The position numbers were made by a program, and so were the translations under genes. This document shows, piece after piece, positions 22,601 through 32,082 of a stretch of 64,000 nucleotides of DNA. Source of the DNA: Acanthosoma haemorrhoidale (taxonomy: Eukaryota; Arthropoda; Insecta; Hemiptera; Acanthosomatidae); NCBI GenBank assembly GCA_930367205.1, contig OV884012.1:154767405-154831404 (forward strand). Direction: 5' to 3'. The notes beneath the pieces are model-generated. The model was not told the DNA's origin. It saw only the letters and a program-made list of their open reading frames with translations, and did not search any database. How positions within the stretch are numbered: the stretch's first letter is position 1; each line of letters starts with the position of its first letter.

Positions 22601-23605
22601 GGCCTTAAATTGAATAAGGATAGTTAATCTAAGCCTAAAAATTATTTAAAACAATCGGATCAGTACTAATTTGATAAATTGACTAGGCACGTCATGCTTC
22701 CTGCCATCAATCGCCAAAAACAAACAGTTAAATTATAATTGCTTTAATTGATTTCAGATGTCAGTACTCGGCGAGACTAAGAGGCCATCTTGCGAACTAG
22801 AAGGAATTCACTTCACACAAATGCCTTCCCCATCGCTGCCCATTGATAAAGGTATTTTATATTATATTTAATACACATTTGATAAAATTTATTTTATTAA
22901 TCTTTTTAGTACATCTTAAAATGATTCAAATAGAAATAAGTTTAAGCATAAAATCCTTCGCTAATAAATTATTCTATTTGCTATTTTCGACATTCTTAGA
23001 TGCTGAATGATAATAAAAAAAAAGATTTACTTTGAAAAAAGTTATAGGAAAGTGGAGTGACCCTCGATAATTTTTCTACTTAGTTTATTTAACTTTATTT
23101 TTTAACGTAAGATTCAGTTCACATTTTAAAAATGAACTTTTAATAATGTTTTTGTTGATTGGCAGGTTACTCGTGTTCGTGCCCGCCATTCGAGTGCGTG
23201 TGCCCCGTGGGCTCGACCAGCCACTGCGGAGGAGCTCCCGGGCCTCTCACCTACACCGGCCCCGAGGAATGGTACCCCCAGACAGAGCAATATTACCCGG
23301 AGCCGTCGATACCACCACCCTACGAGATCCCACCCCTAGGCGGCGAATTGTTCCCTCAGGAGGAGCCCTTCGAGGCGCCCACCCTCCTGGACCTAGGCTC
23401 GGGGCTCATCAGGAGCCTGAAGGAAGAGTGGCAGGAGCAGGACAACAGCCGGGAGCAGGTCTTCCAAGAGTGCTGGTACCCTCAAGATCCCTTCTCCGAG
23501 CTGGAGGCCTTCACCGGAGAGTCTTCCCAAGAGTCTTCGTCCAATGACTTCGCCATCTTTCAGCAGCAGGAGTATTACTACCACCACAACGCTGTGAGCC
23601 ATTGA
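10546..23605 (+). CDS. gcm: Glial cells missing (GCM) transcription factor, six coding exons, 368 aa
   Basis: Spliced CDS 10546-10617, 18034-18283, 19391-19509, 19597-19728, 22758-22851 and 23166-23605; all introns are GT-AG and the phases agree (1104 coding bases plus stop). Residues about 14-180 form the GCM zinc-binding DNA domain: [10 protein letters not shown], then [50 protein letters not shown], the Cys/His block [20 protein letters not shown] and [10 protein letters not shown], ending [19 protein letters not shown]. Family members are nuclear factors binding ATRCGGGY; the fly gene switches on glial and plasmatocyte fate. The C-terminal exon is rich in Pro, Glu, Gln and Tyr, as expected of an activation/PEST region. 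The protein is shorter than fly Gcm (about 500 aa). The start ATG was chosen because only about 13 residues precede the conserved block; the reading frame stays open to the upstream splice site, so a 5' exon could extend it. Exons are much more GC-rich than the surrounding introns. Whether this is gcm or gcm2 cannot be decided. Confidence 0.93.
11269..11279 (+). promoter_or_regulatory. Possible LTR-retroelement primer binding site
   Basis: TGGCGCCCGAA is complementary to the 3' end of tRNA-Lys (TTT), and lies two bases after ...ATAACA, as expected for the end of a 5' LTR. No gag/pol ORF follows in the next kilobase, so at most this is a remnant. LTR boundaries cannot be set. Confidence 0.35.
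12490..13215 (+). mobile_element. LINE ORF2 C-terminal fragment plus 3' UTR in gcm intron 1
   Basis: Decayed frames read [61 protein letters not shown] and [20 protein letters not shown], collinear with the minus element at 26300-26760. The 3' UTR ends with a TGTAGC-GAC-GCTACA hairpin near 13183-13197. Confidence 0.8.
14053..14263 (-). mobile_element. Inverted copy of the LINE 3' end abutting the truncated LINE
   Basis: Reads on the minus strand as the same 3' UTR found at about 16385-16600: matches include ...CAGAGGCC, TCACCTCCCTC, GGAGTCTTGGG and GAGTCCCCCACGCTCC in reverse orientation. Homology stops at about 14263, where the sense copy begins. About 10-15% diverged from the sense copy, with small indels. 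Confidence 0.85.
14264..16637 (+). mobile_element. 5'-truncated jockey-like LINE with poly(A) tail
   Basis: A non-LTR retrotransposon missing ORF1 and nearly all of the endonuclease. It starts in what looks like the last endonuclease codons, a frame off from the RT ORF, runs through the RT and 3' UTR, and ends in an A tract of about 19 bases at 16619-16637. It lies in gcm intron 1 in the sense direction. Immediately upstream is an inverted copy of its own 3' end. Confidence 0.85.
14295..16280 (+). CDS. LINE ORF2 fragment: reverse transcriptase, endonuclease missing
   Basis: 661 codons open from a TTG just after a stop, so the true start is lost and this is a truncated ORF2. RT blocks in order: [12 protein letters not shown] (about 218), [20 protein letters not shown] (about 277), [25 protein letters not shown] (about 347), [17 protein letters not shown] (about 403), catalytic FADD (about 434-437), then the jockey-clade C-terminal region with [20 protein letters not shown]. 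The RT is uninterrupted to its stop, so this copy is young. It would make cDNA by target-primed reverse transcription if complete. Confidence 0.9.
   Translation: MKRPVDWDHFRQILTDSVDLKVPLKTSQDLDDAVHSFTTLIQRSAWEASSPHRHLKIHNQNPLPQYLKDLIKSKRHSRTVWQRSRHPADRRSYNQYCRLVKRRLASFRSDSFNSYLSSLSTRDNSLWNLTKKILKYHPVSHPLRRDDGSWAASDGERAEEFALHLSHTFTPHLTPQNNNHRPTVEDFLTSPIPLSLPPKAVNPSEVKYLLKKLPYRKSPGYDLLTPRILQQLPPKAIIFLTYIYNCIIRTTHFPLLWKHSIIVLFAKPGKPPNDASSYRPISLLPILSKIFEKLLLKRLLPIVESKNLYPTHQFGFRQRHSTAQQGLRVVDHISSALETKQYCTAAFLDIAQAFDRVWHAGLLYKLKGYLPQTLFLILQSYLSNRFFQVRCGLEYSNYYPIKAGVPQGSVLGPTLYNLYTADVPSTTNTFLATFADDTAVLSTHPDPNIASQNLQKHLDEIEYWCNQWRIKVNEGKCSHITFTLCRKSCPPVFLNSIPLPVSETVRYLGFHLDKRLTWNPHTRLKRQELNRRFGQLYRLLRRTSHLSIENKLLIYKVILKPIWTYGIELWGTAKKSNIKRIQSFQSKVLRTIVNAPYYVSNKTLHNDLNIPYILELIPSKFIKFHSNLSNHPNSLAQSLHCTTHPYNPLRRLKRQWPRDLL
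18034..18283 (+). CDS. gcm: gcm coding exon 2 (core of DNA-binding domain)
   Basis: Acceptor TTGCAG, donor GTAAGA. Encodes residues 25-107, holding the beta-sheet DNA-recognition surface with [13 protein letters not shown] and the Cys-rich [16 protein letters not shown]. This stretch is nearly invariant in the GCM family. The exon leaves one base (phase 1). Confidence 0.95.
18436..18685 (+). mobile_element. LINE 3'-end fragment in gcm intron 2
   Basis: Diverged sense copy of the same LINE tail: GCCTCTGTGGCTCT, GTAAATACAGTATGAATGAG and the ATTACnCnTnGCnTAATnAGGnCAGAT end are recognisable, followed by an A-rich run. It lies about 150 bases after the gcm exon 2 donor. Confidence 0.7.
19391..19509 (+). 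CDS. gcm: gcm coding exon 3 (Cys/His zinc block)
   Basis: Acceptor CCTCCAG, donor GTAATA. Encodes [16 protein letters not shown] then [20 protein letters not shown], the second half of the GCM domain with clustered Cys and His zinc ligands. Confidence 0.95.
19597..19728 (+). CDS. gcm: gcm coding exon 4
   Basis: Acceptor CCACAG; the donor GTTTAT is weak. Encodes [20 protein letters not shown]... to ...ESELANK, the basic end of the GCM domain. The following 3.0 kb intron hosts the antisense kinase gene. Confidence 0.92.
20889..21938 (-). CDS. Protein kinase A catalytic subunit-like Ser/Thr kinase, single exon, nested in gcm intron 4
   Basis: An uninterrupted 349-residue AGC kinase, close in length to PKA C subunits (about 350). 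Visible elements: Gly loop GKGALG (48-53), VAIK-type Lys70, helix-C Glu89, catalytic loop YRDLKPEN (162-169, Asp164), DFG (182-184), activation-loop Thr196 in [11 protein letters not shown] (205-207), [13 protein letters not shown], the [12 protein letters not shown] block, and a C-terminal AGC tail NHFDDFEE... ending in the FxxF hydrophobic motif FEQF. All catalytic residues are kept, so it is likely active: ATP-dependent phosphorylation of Arg-rich Ser/Thr sites, possibly under cAMP/R-subunit control. It begins MATASP, not MGN, so it lacks the N-myristoylated Gly of PKA-C alpha. It lacks introns and lies antisense in another gene's intron, which suggests an old retrocopy kept under selection; no poly(A) or target duplication is visible. 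Confidence 0.9.
   Translation of the reverse strand: MATASPRMAIVDWGEHLSKSKKEFLKRYKAGKMSSCQRESFDFIRTLGKGALGRVYLAKMWESGQYYAIKVLNKAAVLKRKQTKQVFHEKRILQALNCPFTVTLNCSFQDNSHLFLTLPFVPAGDMFRLLKRQLKFSEELARFYGAQVLLALEYLHYCDIAYRDLKPENILIDQQGYVKLTDFGMSRPLNGGRAYTICGTPEFLAPEILCIGGYGLAVDWWAYGVLLFEMNSGRMPFEGMDQMETFKQIASGEYRTPTCFSAPLVDLTANLLQVDLSKRFGNMKRGVEDIKDHKWYEGTSWLSLLNHAIKAPYVPQVAGQADTNHFDDFEECVNEVAVNDDYCEVFEQF
22758..22851 (+). CDS. gcm: gcm coding exon 5
   Basis: Acceptor ATTTCAG, donor GTATTT. Encodes 31 residues starting [16 protein letters not shown], linking the DNA-binding domain to the C-terminal tail. Sequence conservation is weak here, so the call rests on splice sites, matching phases and position. 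Confidence 0.75.
23166..23605 (+). CDS. gcm: gcm terminal coding exon
   Basis: Acceptor TTGGCAG, phase 1 entry completing a Gly codon. Starts [16 protein letters not shown] and continues with a Pro/Glu/Gln/Tyr-rich acidic tail to ...HHNAVSH and TGA. It is open for 146 codons with GC-rich codon use. No strong AATAAA occurs in the first few hundred bases after the stop. Confidence 0.85.
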
Positions 23606-23836
23606 GCACATTCCAGTTATACATCACCGTTGTAAATACACATTAGCCTTGTACAGAGTATCCTCAATTTATTTTTAATTCGCTCATCAGTTCTATGTAT
23701 ATAATTAGCATCGTGTACACTGGAAGTACCTCAAGTGGCCATTTTTTACACAAGTGTGCTCCACACGACCGAAACCTTTTGATTGGAGACTACCGACTCA
23801 GGCTATTGGCCACACTAACAAGTATATATCTATTTA

Positions 23837-24444
23837 GGTCAAGTCATAAGTAACTTCCGTTTTTTTATCAGACATTTATTTTGCTCTCATTAAATAGCAA
23901 AATTATATTAATTTATTATGTATTCACCGCTATTTTATCTATAACCTTCTCCCATCTTCCTGGCAGTTTATCAATTCCTTCCTTGTAAGATGTGTTATAC
24001 CTCTTGTTGATTGACGTGGATTTTGCTCCAATATTGCCTTTAAAAGGTTGTCGTCAAAGTCGGAAGGACGTCCCGCCCTCGGTTCGTCTTTTAAGGTCGT
24101 ATCTTCAGAGCGGAATTTTATAAACCAATTTTTAACTGCCCGATCAGTTATTAGTCCTTCACCATATACACTGCATATTTTTTCAGCTGTCGCCCTAGCA
24201 CTATTGCCTTGTTTAAATTCCCAAAACATTACATGACGAATATGTACTTTTTTACTCTCCATTTCAGAGGTTAAAAATAAAACAGTTTAACGTAACGTGT
24301 ATCACACAAAACAGTTGACAAAATACTAGCTGAAGCCTCGCCTAAATAGTGAAAACAAAAACATGTTGTCATGGTAACTCATAGTGGGTATATACGAACA
24401 ATAGATTCTACTTAGCTGCATCGGAAGTTACTTATGAATCGACC
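23837..24444 (-). mobile_element. Non-autonomous mariner, catalytic domain deleted
   Basis: TIRs GGTC(A/G)A(G/T)TCATAAGTAACTTCCG at 23837-23859 and 24422-24444 (21 of 23 match). Minus-strand ORF 24262-23939 encodes the HTH half (FKQGNSARATAEKICSVYGE, AVKNWFIKFRSED, DEPRAGRPSDFDDN), then joins the last codons of the transposase (LPGRWEKVIDKIAVNT). The whole DDE core is gone. It lies just 3' of gcm. Confidence 0.88.
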
Positions 24445-26040
24445 TGATACTTGCAGCTAATGCGGTTTAGAAAACCAAAATTAAGTCAGCGTGCTGACCT
24501 CGAGGCTGGGGTGTCCCTCGACATAATATTCTATTAAAAATGTACGAGGAACTAGTCAGTCATAACAGAATAATCAGTTTTTAAATATGTACTAATATCA
24601 CTTAACGCCTTCGGAATCACAAATATACCGTAAAATTTAGAACAGCCTACAGACCAGTTATATCAATATTTATTCTGATGAATGGAAACAATATAATCCA
24701 AATAAATCGCACTAAAAACTTGCGCTGATTTTTTTTTGTTCTGCGATTTGGAAGATAAAGATAAATAAAAAAAATGACGGGGTATTGATTTTAGGTGTTT
24801 TTTTCTCACTTAAATGCAAAGCCAGAACTCGGAGCGGGCAAGGGTAAGCACAGCCTGTCCTAGGTCCTGCAGTATTTTTTATTGAATTATAATGATATGT
24901 TTTTGTGAGGTAATGTTTTTCTCTTTCTTATAATTTATTTTCTGAACAATTCTCTGTAAATATAATACATATTGGTAAAATTATTAAGATCACAAAAATA
25001 AAAATCTATGTCTGCTCCATATTTGTTTCTTTATAATAATAACTGTAAAATAGTGTAAATAATAAAATTGTACTAAATGTGTAAATAATATCGATCATAA
25101 AATATAATATTGCTTATTCATATCATTTTTATTCCTTTAATGACATCTATGAATATAATTACATCTACTTACTCCTAAAAGCGTACCAGATGTCAAATGT
25201 TTGACATGCTGACTTGCAGAGACCTGAATTAAGAGTCTTCAGTCATTTCGAATTCAAAGACGAGGATCGCTAGAAGTCAGTGTCCTAAATTTCCCAGTTC
25301 TACTAAACAATAAATTTTTAATCTAAAGCCCTTTATGTATTCGAGACAAATGTGCAGCGTAAGATGACGAGTTGTGTTATCTAAGGTAGTAAGGGACAGG
25401 AGCCAACAGCTTGGCTCACCAGAGAAGCATATTGTTACTCTGTACAGGATCTTTGAGCCAAGACCAGTGAATAAAAGTTCATTTTTTAGGAAAGCCGATA
25501 TAATTTACAACCTGGTTTTCATAAATGAGCACTGTTGTGGCCATGACCTTGACAATTGGTTCATGACGGGTCTTACTACCGTACTATATGACTCCATATC
25601 TGATAGGTATGGTAGCCCTAGCCGCCGTCCGGCGAGCGCCTAGAAAAAGATAATATGAGGTGATCCTGTGGCCTTTCACCTCTGCTAGCGGCCTAGTCGG
25701 CGGGCAGCTTAATTCGTTTTGATCTTACTCCATAAGATCTTAGAAGGTGTGCCCCTACAAGGCACTATGTTCAGGAGAAGAGGTACAGGGTAGGTATTAT
25801 AGGTAGTTTAAGTGGAATGACCACGAATTCACACTCGGTATCAGAGGGTAGGCGAAAACCGTCCGGATCCCAAAGGCGAGTGTGAACCGGAGAGAAGCAG
25901 AGACTGGATAGCTGGGGGAGACGCTACTAGGTAAAGTTTATAGTACCCCGGGCGATCGTCGTCCGCAATGATGAGATCTCTTCCAAGGAGGTGCTAGTTT
26001 TAGCGAGAGGGAGAGGATCCCACTAGGAAGGTGTGACCAG
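24445..26040. other. Region between gcm and RB1CC1, no gene recognised
   Basis: AT-rich to about 25350. From about 25600 to 26040 it becomes GC-richer and looks like repeat or retroelement sequence directly before the LINE poly(A) tail, but I could not match it to anything. Confidence 0.45.
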
Positions 26041-26049
26041 TCGGTTTTT

Positions 26050-28119
26050 TTGTGTTTTTTTTTTTTTATTTCAAAACCCCTTTATTCAACAACATTTTTA
26101 CAATTTATGATCAAAATTCAATAAACAATATTTACAATGTTCTCCTCGTGCTACATGCGCAGGTGCTTTGGAAGGTGGTAATAGTTACAAAAACAAAATT
26201 TTCTATTTGAAGTTAAAATTACAAATCACTGGGTACAGGGCTCACCTTCAGATTACAATGTGGGAACTACAAACTAAAACCTAAAACTAGAACCTAAGAC
26301 TAAAGCGTTCTTGCCTCGACAGCGTCCTGCCATCGATAGGGAAACGGAGCGGGGGTTATTGTGGTAAACACCGGGTTTGTCAAGTACTGTAGGGAGTCGA
26401 AAAATTTGATATGTCTACGTTGGATGAATTCATCCACCGTAGGCAGCTCAAAGATCTCGTGAAGCTCACTGTTGCTCCGCTCCTCGAAATAAGTATGTCT
26501 GACCACTTTCATCAGTATACCGTTTTGGAATTGCTAGAGTCGCCGAGCTGTCGTATACGTCAGATAACGAAATAGCGGTGCACCATACAGCAGAGTAGGC
26601 CTGAGTACACTCTTGTATATCAATAGCTTTAGACGCAGTGATAGATTGGGGGAAGTTAATAAATGCGTAAGCCGGTAAGACTTCGTGCGAGTTTGCTTCA
26701 ACTTCTTCGCAAAATGGTTACTAAAACGGAGGTGTCTGTCCATTTTAATCCCCAGATATACTAGGCTGTTGGCTAGTGAGTTTTGCTGCGTTCCTACTGT
26801 GTAAGTATGGGCAGCGGAATTTTTCCCTTTTGGAAGGAGAAAATTACACAGTCAGTTTTACCCGCGTTTACAGAGATATTGTGAGTCTCCCCAATCTCTC
26901 ACTGATCTGGTTACAGGATACTTCAGCTTGTCTAAGAGCTACCTTGGCACTCATGCTGCTACTGTACACCGCTATGTCATCAGCGAAAGCAGTAACTGTT
27001 GTGTTTTTATATCGGGCTCCTACAATTTCAGACGTATATACGTTGAATAGTACAGGGGATAGGACGGCTCCTTGGGGTACTCCACAGGTCAGTGGCACAG
27101 CTTCGGAGAAGCTATCCCCACCCGCACCCACAACGATCTGTTTTTCAGGAAGCTAGCCAGAATTTAATACAGTTGTTCCGGGCACTCCCGGTCGCAGAGC
27201 ATTTGACAGTGTCCCGTGAGACACCGAGTCGAATGCTTGAGTGCAGTCAATCGAAATCATAGCCGTGGCTATGTTTCTATTCATGGTATGGCTAGCTTCT
27301 GACTGTACCTTCAGAAGGGGATGCTCTGCGCTCATATTGGATTGCAATCCAGTCTGTTCTGGTGGAATGATGTCATTTTCCGAGCAGTAATTTTTGAGAT
27401 AATTCAATAGAATTTTTCCCATCTGCGGTAGCAAACTGATCGGGTGGTAGTGGGCTAGGTGGTCTCCACTCTTTGCTGGCTTGAGTAACGGAAACAAGAT
27501 GGCTTGTTTCCATGTGTCAGGAAAGTACCGCAATCTTATACAAGAGTTGTATATGTTTGCGAGTTGTACTATCCCTTTGTTTTAGCAGCACTGTTTGTAT
27601 CCCGTCGTGCCGTGGTGCTCGGTTTCCCTGACACCGGCGAAGAATCGCCTTGAGCTGCTTCGGTGATACAAACATGTGGTTCTGTTCAACATCTACCGGC
27701 GGAGGCATTTGGTAGTAGCCCGTCCTGGCTGTAATATCCCTAGCGTAGTGATCGGCCATTTTTGTTGCCTGTTACTCAGCAGTAAGAATATTGTCGCCTT
27801 CGTGTAGGCGGACTGTGGCTGCCTTGCCTTTTGTAGTCTTCAACAGCTTCCAGAACTTTCTATGATATCCGTGAGTGCTACGAAGTCGCTCATGCCACTG
27901 CGCTGTTTTCCAGAGTTTCATCAAGCCTCGGATTTGCGTTGTGAGAGAATTCACAACGACCTTGGCTTGCTGATCTCGCGCCCTGTACCATCTATTCTTC
28001 CAATTGTTGCGCAAGGCAATAATTTTAAGAATATGGTCTGGAGGTGGTCTCAGGGTCGGTGGCATGGGGCTAAACTTCGGATCCCAATACCCCACTCGCT
28101 CTCTTGAATTTACTTTCAA
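26050..28119 (-). mobile_element. Decayed jockey-like LINE, second family, with poly(A) end at 26050
   Basis: Minus-strand ORF2 broken into at least six frames (28119-27772, 27759-27517, 27533-27153, 27131-26868, 26743-26534, 26512-26300). Recognisable RT pieces: GNRAPRHDGIQ, YHPISLLPQMGKIL, CTQAFDSVSHGTL, LTCGVPQGAVLSPVLFNVY, catalytic FADD in VTAFADDIAVYSS; then LYGAPLF and the C-terminal [22 protein letters not shown] tract on the plus strand at about 26041-26068 is its poly(A) tail. Endonuclease and ORF1 are absent. It lies between gcm and RB1CC1. Confidence 0.88.
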
Positions 28120-28151
28120 AAATTAAATAATATAATATTAATTTGAAGGCT

Positions 28152-28283
28152 ATGAAGCTTAAGTGGAAACGACTGAATCGACTAGCACCGTCGTCATCAT
28201 ATGATGATTCATCTGTCAAGATAAATTACATTGACACCGAGGACGCGGATCGAGAAGATTTAGAAGGTTCTGCCCACAAATGA
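28152..28283 (+). CDS. Small ORF, 43 aa, unknown
   Basis: ATG to TGA; begins MKLKWKRLNRLAPSSSYDDS and continues with an acidic stretch YIDTEDADREDLEG. Composition looks coding-like (basic then acidic), but there is no homology I recognise. It sits directly beside the 5' edge of the minus-strand LINE, so it may belong to a mobile element. Confidence 0.2.
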   Translation: MKLKWKRLNRLAPSSSYDDSSVKINYIDTEDADREDLEGSAHK

Positions 28284-28289
28284 AGCTAA

Positions 28290-29180
28290 CTCCTGACATA
28301 GTTTTTTTCTTGGTCTTCATCAAATTCCCATTGGGGAAAGCACACAAAAAGTTCGGATTTTAACAATGTCTCTACAAATTATATCCATACCACTCCTTTG
28401 TTGAAATCCATAAGAGAGAAACCAAGGTAAAGAGTTAAGTAGAGAGTGGGTTGTGGGCACATTTTGAGTTCTTTCAACCGCATGAAGCAAAGTGCAGCAG
28501 CGACTGAGGTACAGCATTTTTAGTCATCATAATTTAACTTAACCCAGAAGAGCTTTGCTCCAATCCCCATTCAAGTGTTTGAGATTTTGGTTACGAGCTT
28601 ACCTACTTTGAATCTGGCGATGACTTCGAAGTGCATGAAACTTAGCTTCATCTTCTGTAGGTGGCTGTCTCGCAGGATTAATGTTACTTTTTAAGGCAGA
28701 TTTTGTGAAGATCAGATATCTCAGTTCGCCCAATGATTTATTTGTTTCCAACTAATCCTAACACCACCATGCAATTCTAGTATATGATATTTTCCAGTCT
28801 GAGCTATGGATTCTTCAGGCTTTCTGAATTTTGCATCGTAGACCTTCAAATCCGACTGCTTTTTCAGAAGAGAGCACAATTGTCATTTTCTCTGGCCAAC
28901 AAAGTCCCCGTGCATAGGAGAAGGGTCGTACTTAAATGATTTAGTTAAGTACCATGAACCTTCTTTATTGTCTCTCCCTGGTTTCTGGAAGCATACGTTC
29001 TCATAGTTGGAGGAATATGTTAGTCCAGTGAGCAAAACTAGAACTCTCAATCAAGCCATCAGCATCTTTATCTGCCTGCTTCTTTTTCCACTCTCTGGCC
29101 AGCATCAAAATTAAAGGCATCTTGTTTCTATCATTCCCAAGGAATATTTCATGTCTAACTGAAGCATTTGGTCTGTGTAT
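28290..29180 (-). pseudogene. Decayed coding relic, probably transposon-associated
   Basis: On the minus strand one frame reads VRHEIFLGNDRNKMPLILML then AREWKKKQADKDADGLIESS, followed by stops and frame changes down to about 28300. The pattern (FL-ND-NK---I-ML---DADGLI) resembles a repeat-borne protein type seen many times in insect genomes, but I cannot name the family with certainty. Confidence 0.3.
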
Positions 29181-29654
29181 CTATTTTTCATTATGTTAAT
29201 AAAGATTATGACGTCAGTGAATGTATGGGGAGGAGTCAGTAGAGTGGGGGCCCATCCCCACCACGACTAGCCTGCTATATAAACTTCGCGTCCCCAGACA
29301 AAAACCAACCTGCACCTTGAACACTTCTCTCTCTCTCTGTGATTTTTTTGCTACCAAATATTTAAATATTCTCCCAAGTGGGGGGGAGGTTAAAACTCAT
29401 ATTCTTCTTACTACCACTATTATACATAAGGTATAAAACAAAAAAACCTATAAGTATATTACCCAACTAACTAACTAACCGGTCGTCTACCGGTTGCTCG
29501 TATGTATCCTTTCAAATCATAAAGTTACCGTGCAATTAAACTGGTCGGGCACCTCGCCATAAGGGAGGTGAACATTGAATGAGTATTACAAATTATTGTG
29601 ATTCTAGTCAGTATTAAGACCCTAGAAAAACAGGTAAAGAAAACGTTACATCAA

Positions 29655-31983
29655 GTATAAAAATCAATTTATTAACATAAATTGTATACATTTAAATTTA
29701 TAATAAATTTCTATCTGCTTGGTTATTTTTATTTGGTTAACTACATCACAACATTTAATTTATTAAGTTGGTTTAACAAATTAGAATATTAAGAGGAAAA
29801 AAAGGCAGAAAGCACAAATATAAAGTAATGTCGTTTTTTTTTTTAAAGATAAAAAAATGTGGTTTTTATGGAAGTTGCCTATGTACAACGGTAGGCCGGA
29901 GACATACAAATCATACTCAAAGTATAAAGCACACAAACATTATTAATTTGAGCTTTTGATTAATTACTTCTAATAATTACGCTATGACGCGAAAAGTTAT
30001 ATTACTAAGTTACTATTTTGATTGATTTAAAAAAAAAAAAATATATATATTCAGCCATATAAATAAAACAAAAAATCAAAATAATAAATTTTAATTTATT
30101 TACAAATAGTTTCTAATATTCTGTTTTATTTACATTGATGCTTACAAATTACAAAAGTTTACAACGTAAGTCTACCTTGAAAATACTAAACAATAACTAG
30201 ATATTTATCACTATCAGACTATATTATCACCATGTTTTAGATAAATAATGCAATAAGTAATAAACAAAAATTAAGTACTTTATTTCTAATTATTTATTCT
30301 TTCATAAAGAAAAAAAAACACGTATAAACGTGCCAGATAAAAAATAAGAACATTTATTATAAGTATAAAATTAAATTCTATAAATCACACTTTATACAAT
30401 TTGACTGGACTCCTGATGAGCGCGAGGAGCTGTTTCATTAGCACAGTGTTCACATTACAAATATTATTTAGTGAAATTCAATTTTATTATCACAGTGAAA
30501 ATAAACTCACACACATTTAAAGTATTAATACGTTCTTAAGATTACGAGAGCACAGATTTCCTTAAAAATAAAAGTGATACTTTCACATGTGTCCCCGATA
30601 ATAATTTTCAATAATCGTTGTTTGCAGCATCCATCATATTAACTCGAAATCAAAGCATTTTCATTGGAAGCACACAATTAATTATCAGAAATAAGTCAAT
30701 TTTTCCTATGTATGAGATAAAACAATATAATTATGTCGCTTTAAATTACATTAAGGTGTAAATGGTTTTAGTCATTGATCCCTCATCAATTAAGTTAATT
30801 TTTACATATTGTACCTTAATAGCGTATACAATTACATACTTTTAAAACATTAAATGAATGAGAAAAAAAATCCAGGTACAAAATGATGCATAAGTGTCAT
30901 GACTAATAAATAGATTTGTAGAATTTACAAGATTAATCTTTAATGTGTTAGTGGATAAAATAATATATTTTAACTGCATTAATATTCACAGAATTGTACA
31001 ACTTTTCACATTTCACCATTAACTCGCGACTACTCCTAGGAACTTATATTGGCAGCAAAACAATTAAAATTACTATGCACAAATCACATTACTCGTGACC
31101 GAAAAATTGCATAAATAAAATAAAGAAGAAAAATTACTGTTTTGTTATATTTAAAGGCACTTAGGAAATCAATTGTATCATAAAACTAATTTTTTTTACC
31201 TATTACTTATGTTTTAATTACTGTGTGAATGTGTTTTTCTAATCAGTCGAAAACAAAACGATGTTCACAGATGAATAATAACCTCACTTGACGATGTGAC
31301 ATCAGTATAGAGCTAGCTATTTCTTCATAATATGTACAATATGAAAATTAAAAAAATTTAAAACCCATGAAACCACAACAGGAATATTATACAATAAACA
31401 AATAAAAGAAAAACATCATGTACATATATACAAATCTTACCATTATTAATTATGTGGGCATGTTTATGCATGTCATGCATAAAGTTAAAATATAAACATC
31501 TAAGTTTATGTCATATTGTGGTTTTAAGTTTATAACAAGTTTAATTAGACTGCATGCAAACTGTAAGTATATATAAATATAATTACTATAAGTATATTAT
31601 AATGATTGTAATTATTTAATATTTTTTATAAGTAAACAAATTTTCTGGTTGCCTAAAAAAATAATGTATGTAATATTTTCTTTATATTGGTAAACCCTGG
31701 GAAGGTATGAGGTGTGAGGAATTGTTAATATTGCTGGTATTAGCGCGTTCTTTCTAAAGGGCTTTTGAACGGGTTCATCCTTCATTCCTTCTCCTCTTTA
31801 ATGTTATTTATTTTTATCTCTGTTACAGTTTTAGAGAGGAGGAATTTTATGTAAGAGAGGGGAATAACCTTAAATATTATTAAAAAAATGTCTGAAGAAT
31901 GTAATAACACTGAAACCAATAGTCATTTTAATAAAAAAACAAAAACAAAAAAAAAAACTATTTTCCCCCTAAAGTGAAGGAGT
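29655..31983 (-). other. Probable 3' UTR of RB1CC1
   Basis: About 2.3 kb of very AT-rich, transposon-poor sequence directly after the stop, with no long ORF. Several AATAAA-like signals on the minus strand occur near the far end (TTTATT around 29670-29680 on plus). The exact cleavage site cannot be read from sequence. Confidence 0.45.
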
Positions 31984-32082
31984 TCATGCGGTTGAGCTAT
32001 ACCCTTTGGCCTGTGGCTGCAGTGACCTCACTCGTACTCTGTAGAATCGAGATCCAACTTGAACGTTAAATCTGTTCTCAGC
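31984..32082 (-). CDS. RB1CC1: RB1CC1 terminal coding exon
   Basis: Acceptor TTTTCAG. AENRFNVQVGSRFYRVRVRS then LQPQAKGYSSTA and TGA. NRF-V--G--FYRV is the last strand of the claw domain (vertebrate NRFKVPLGTKFYRVK). Confidence 0.92.
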   Translation of the reverse strand, partial: AENRFNVQVGSRFYRVRVRSLQPQAKGYSSTA

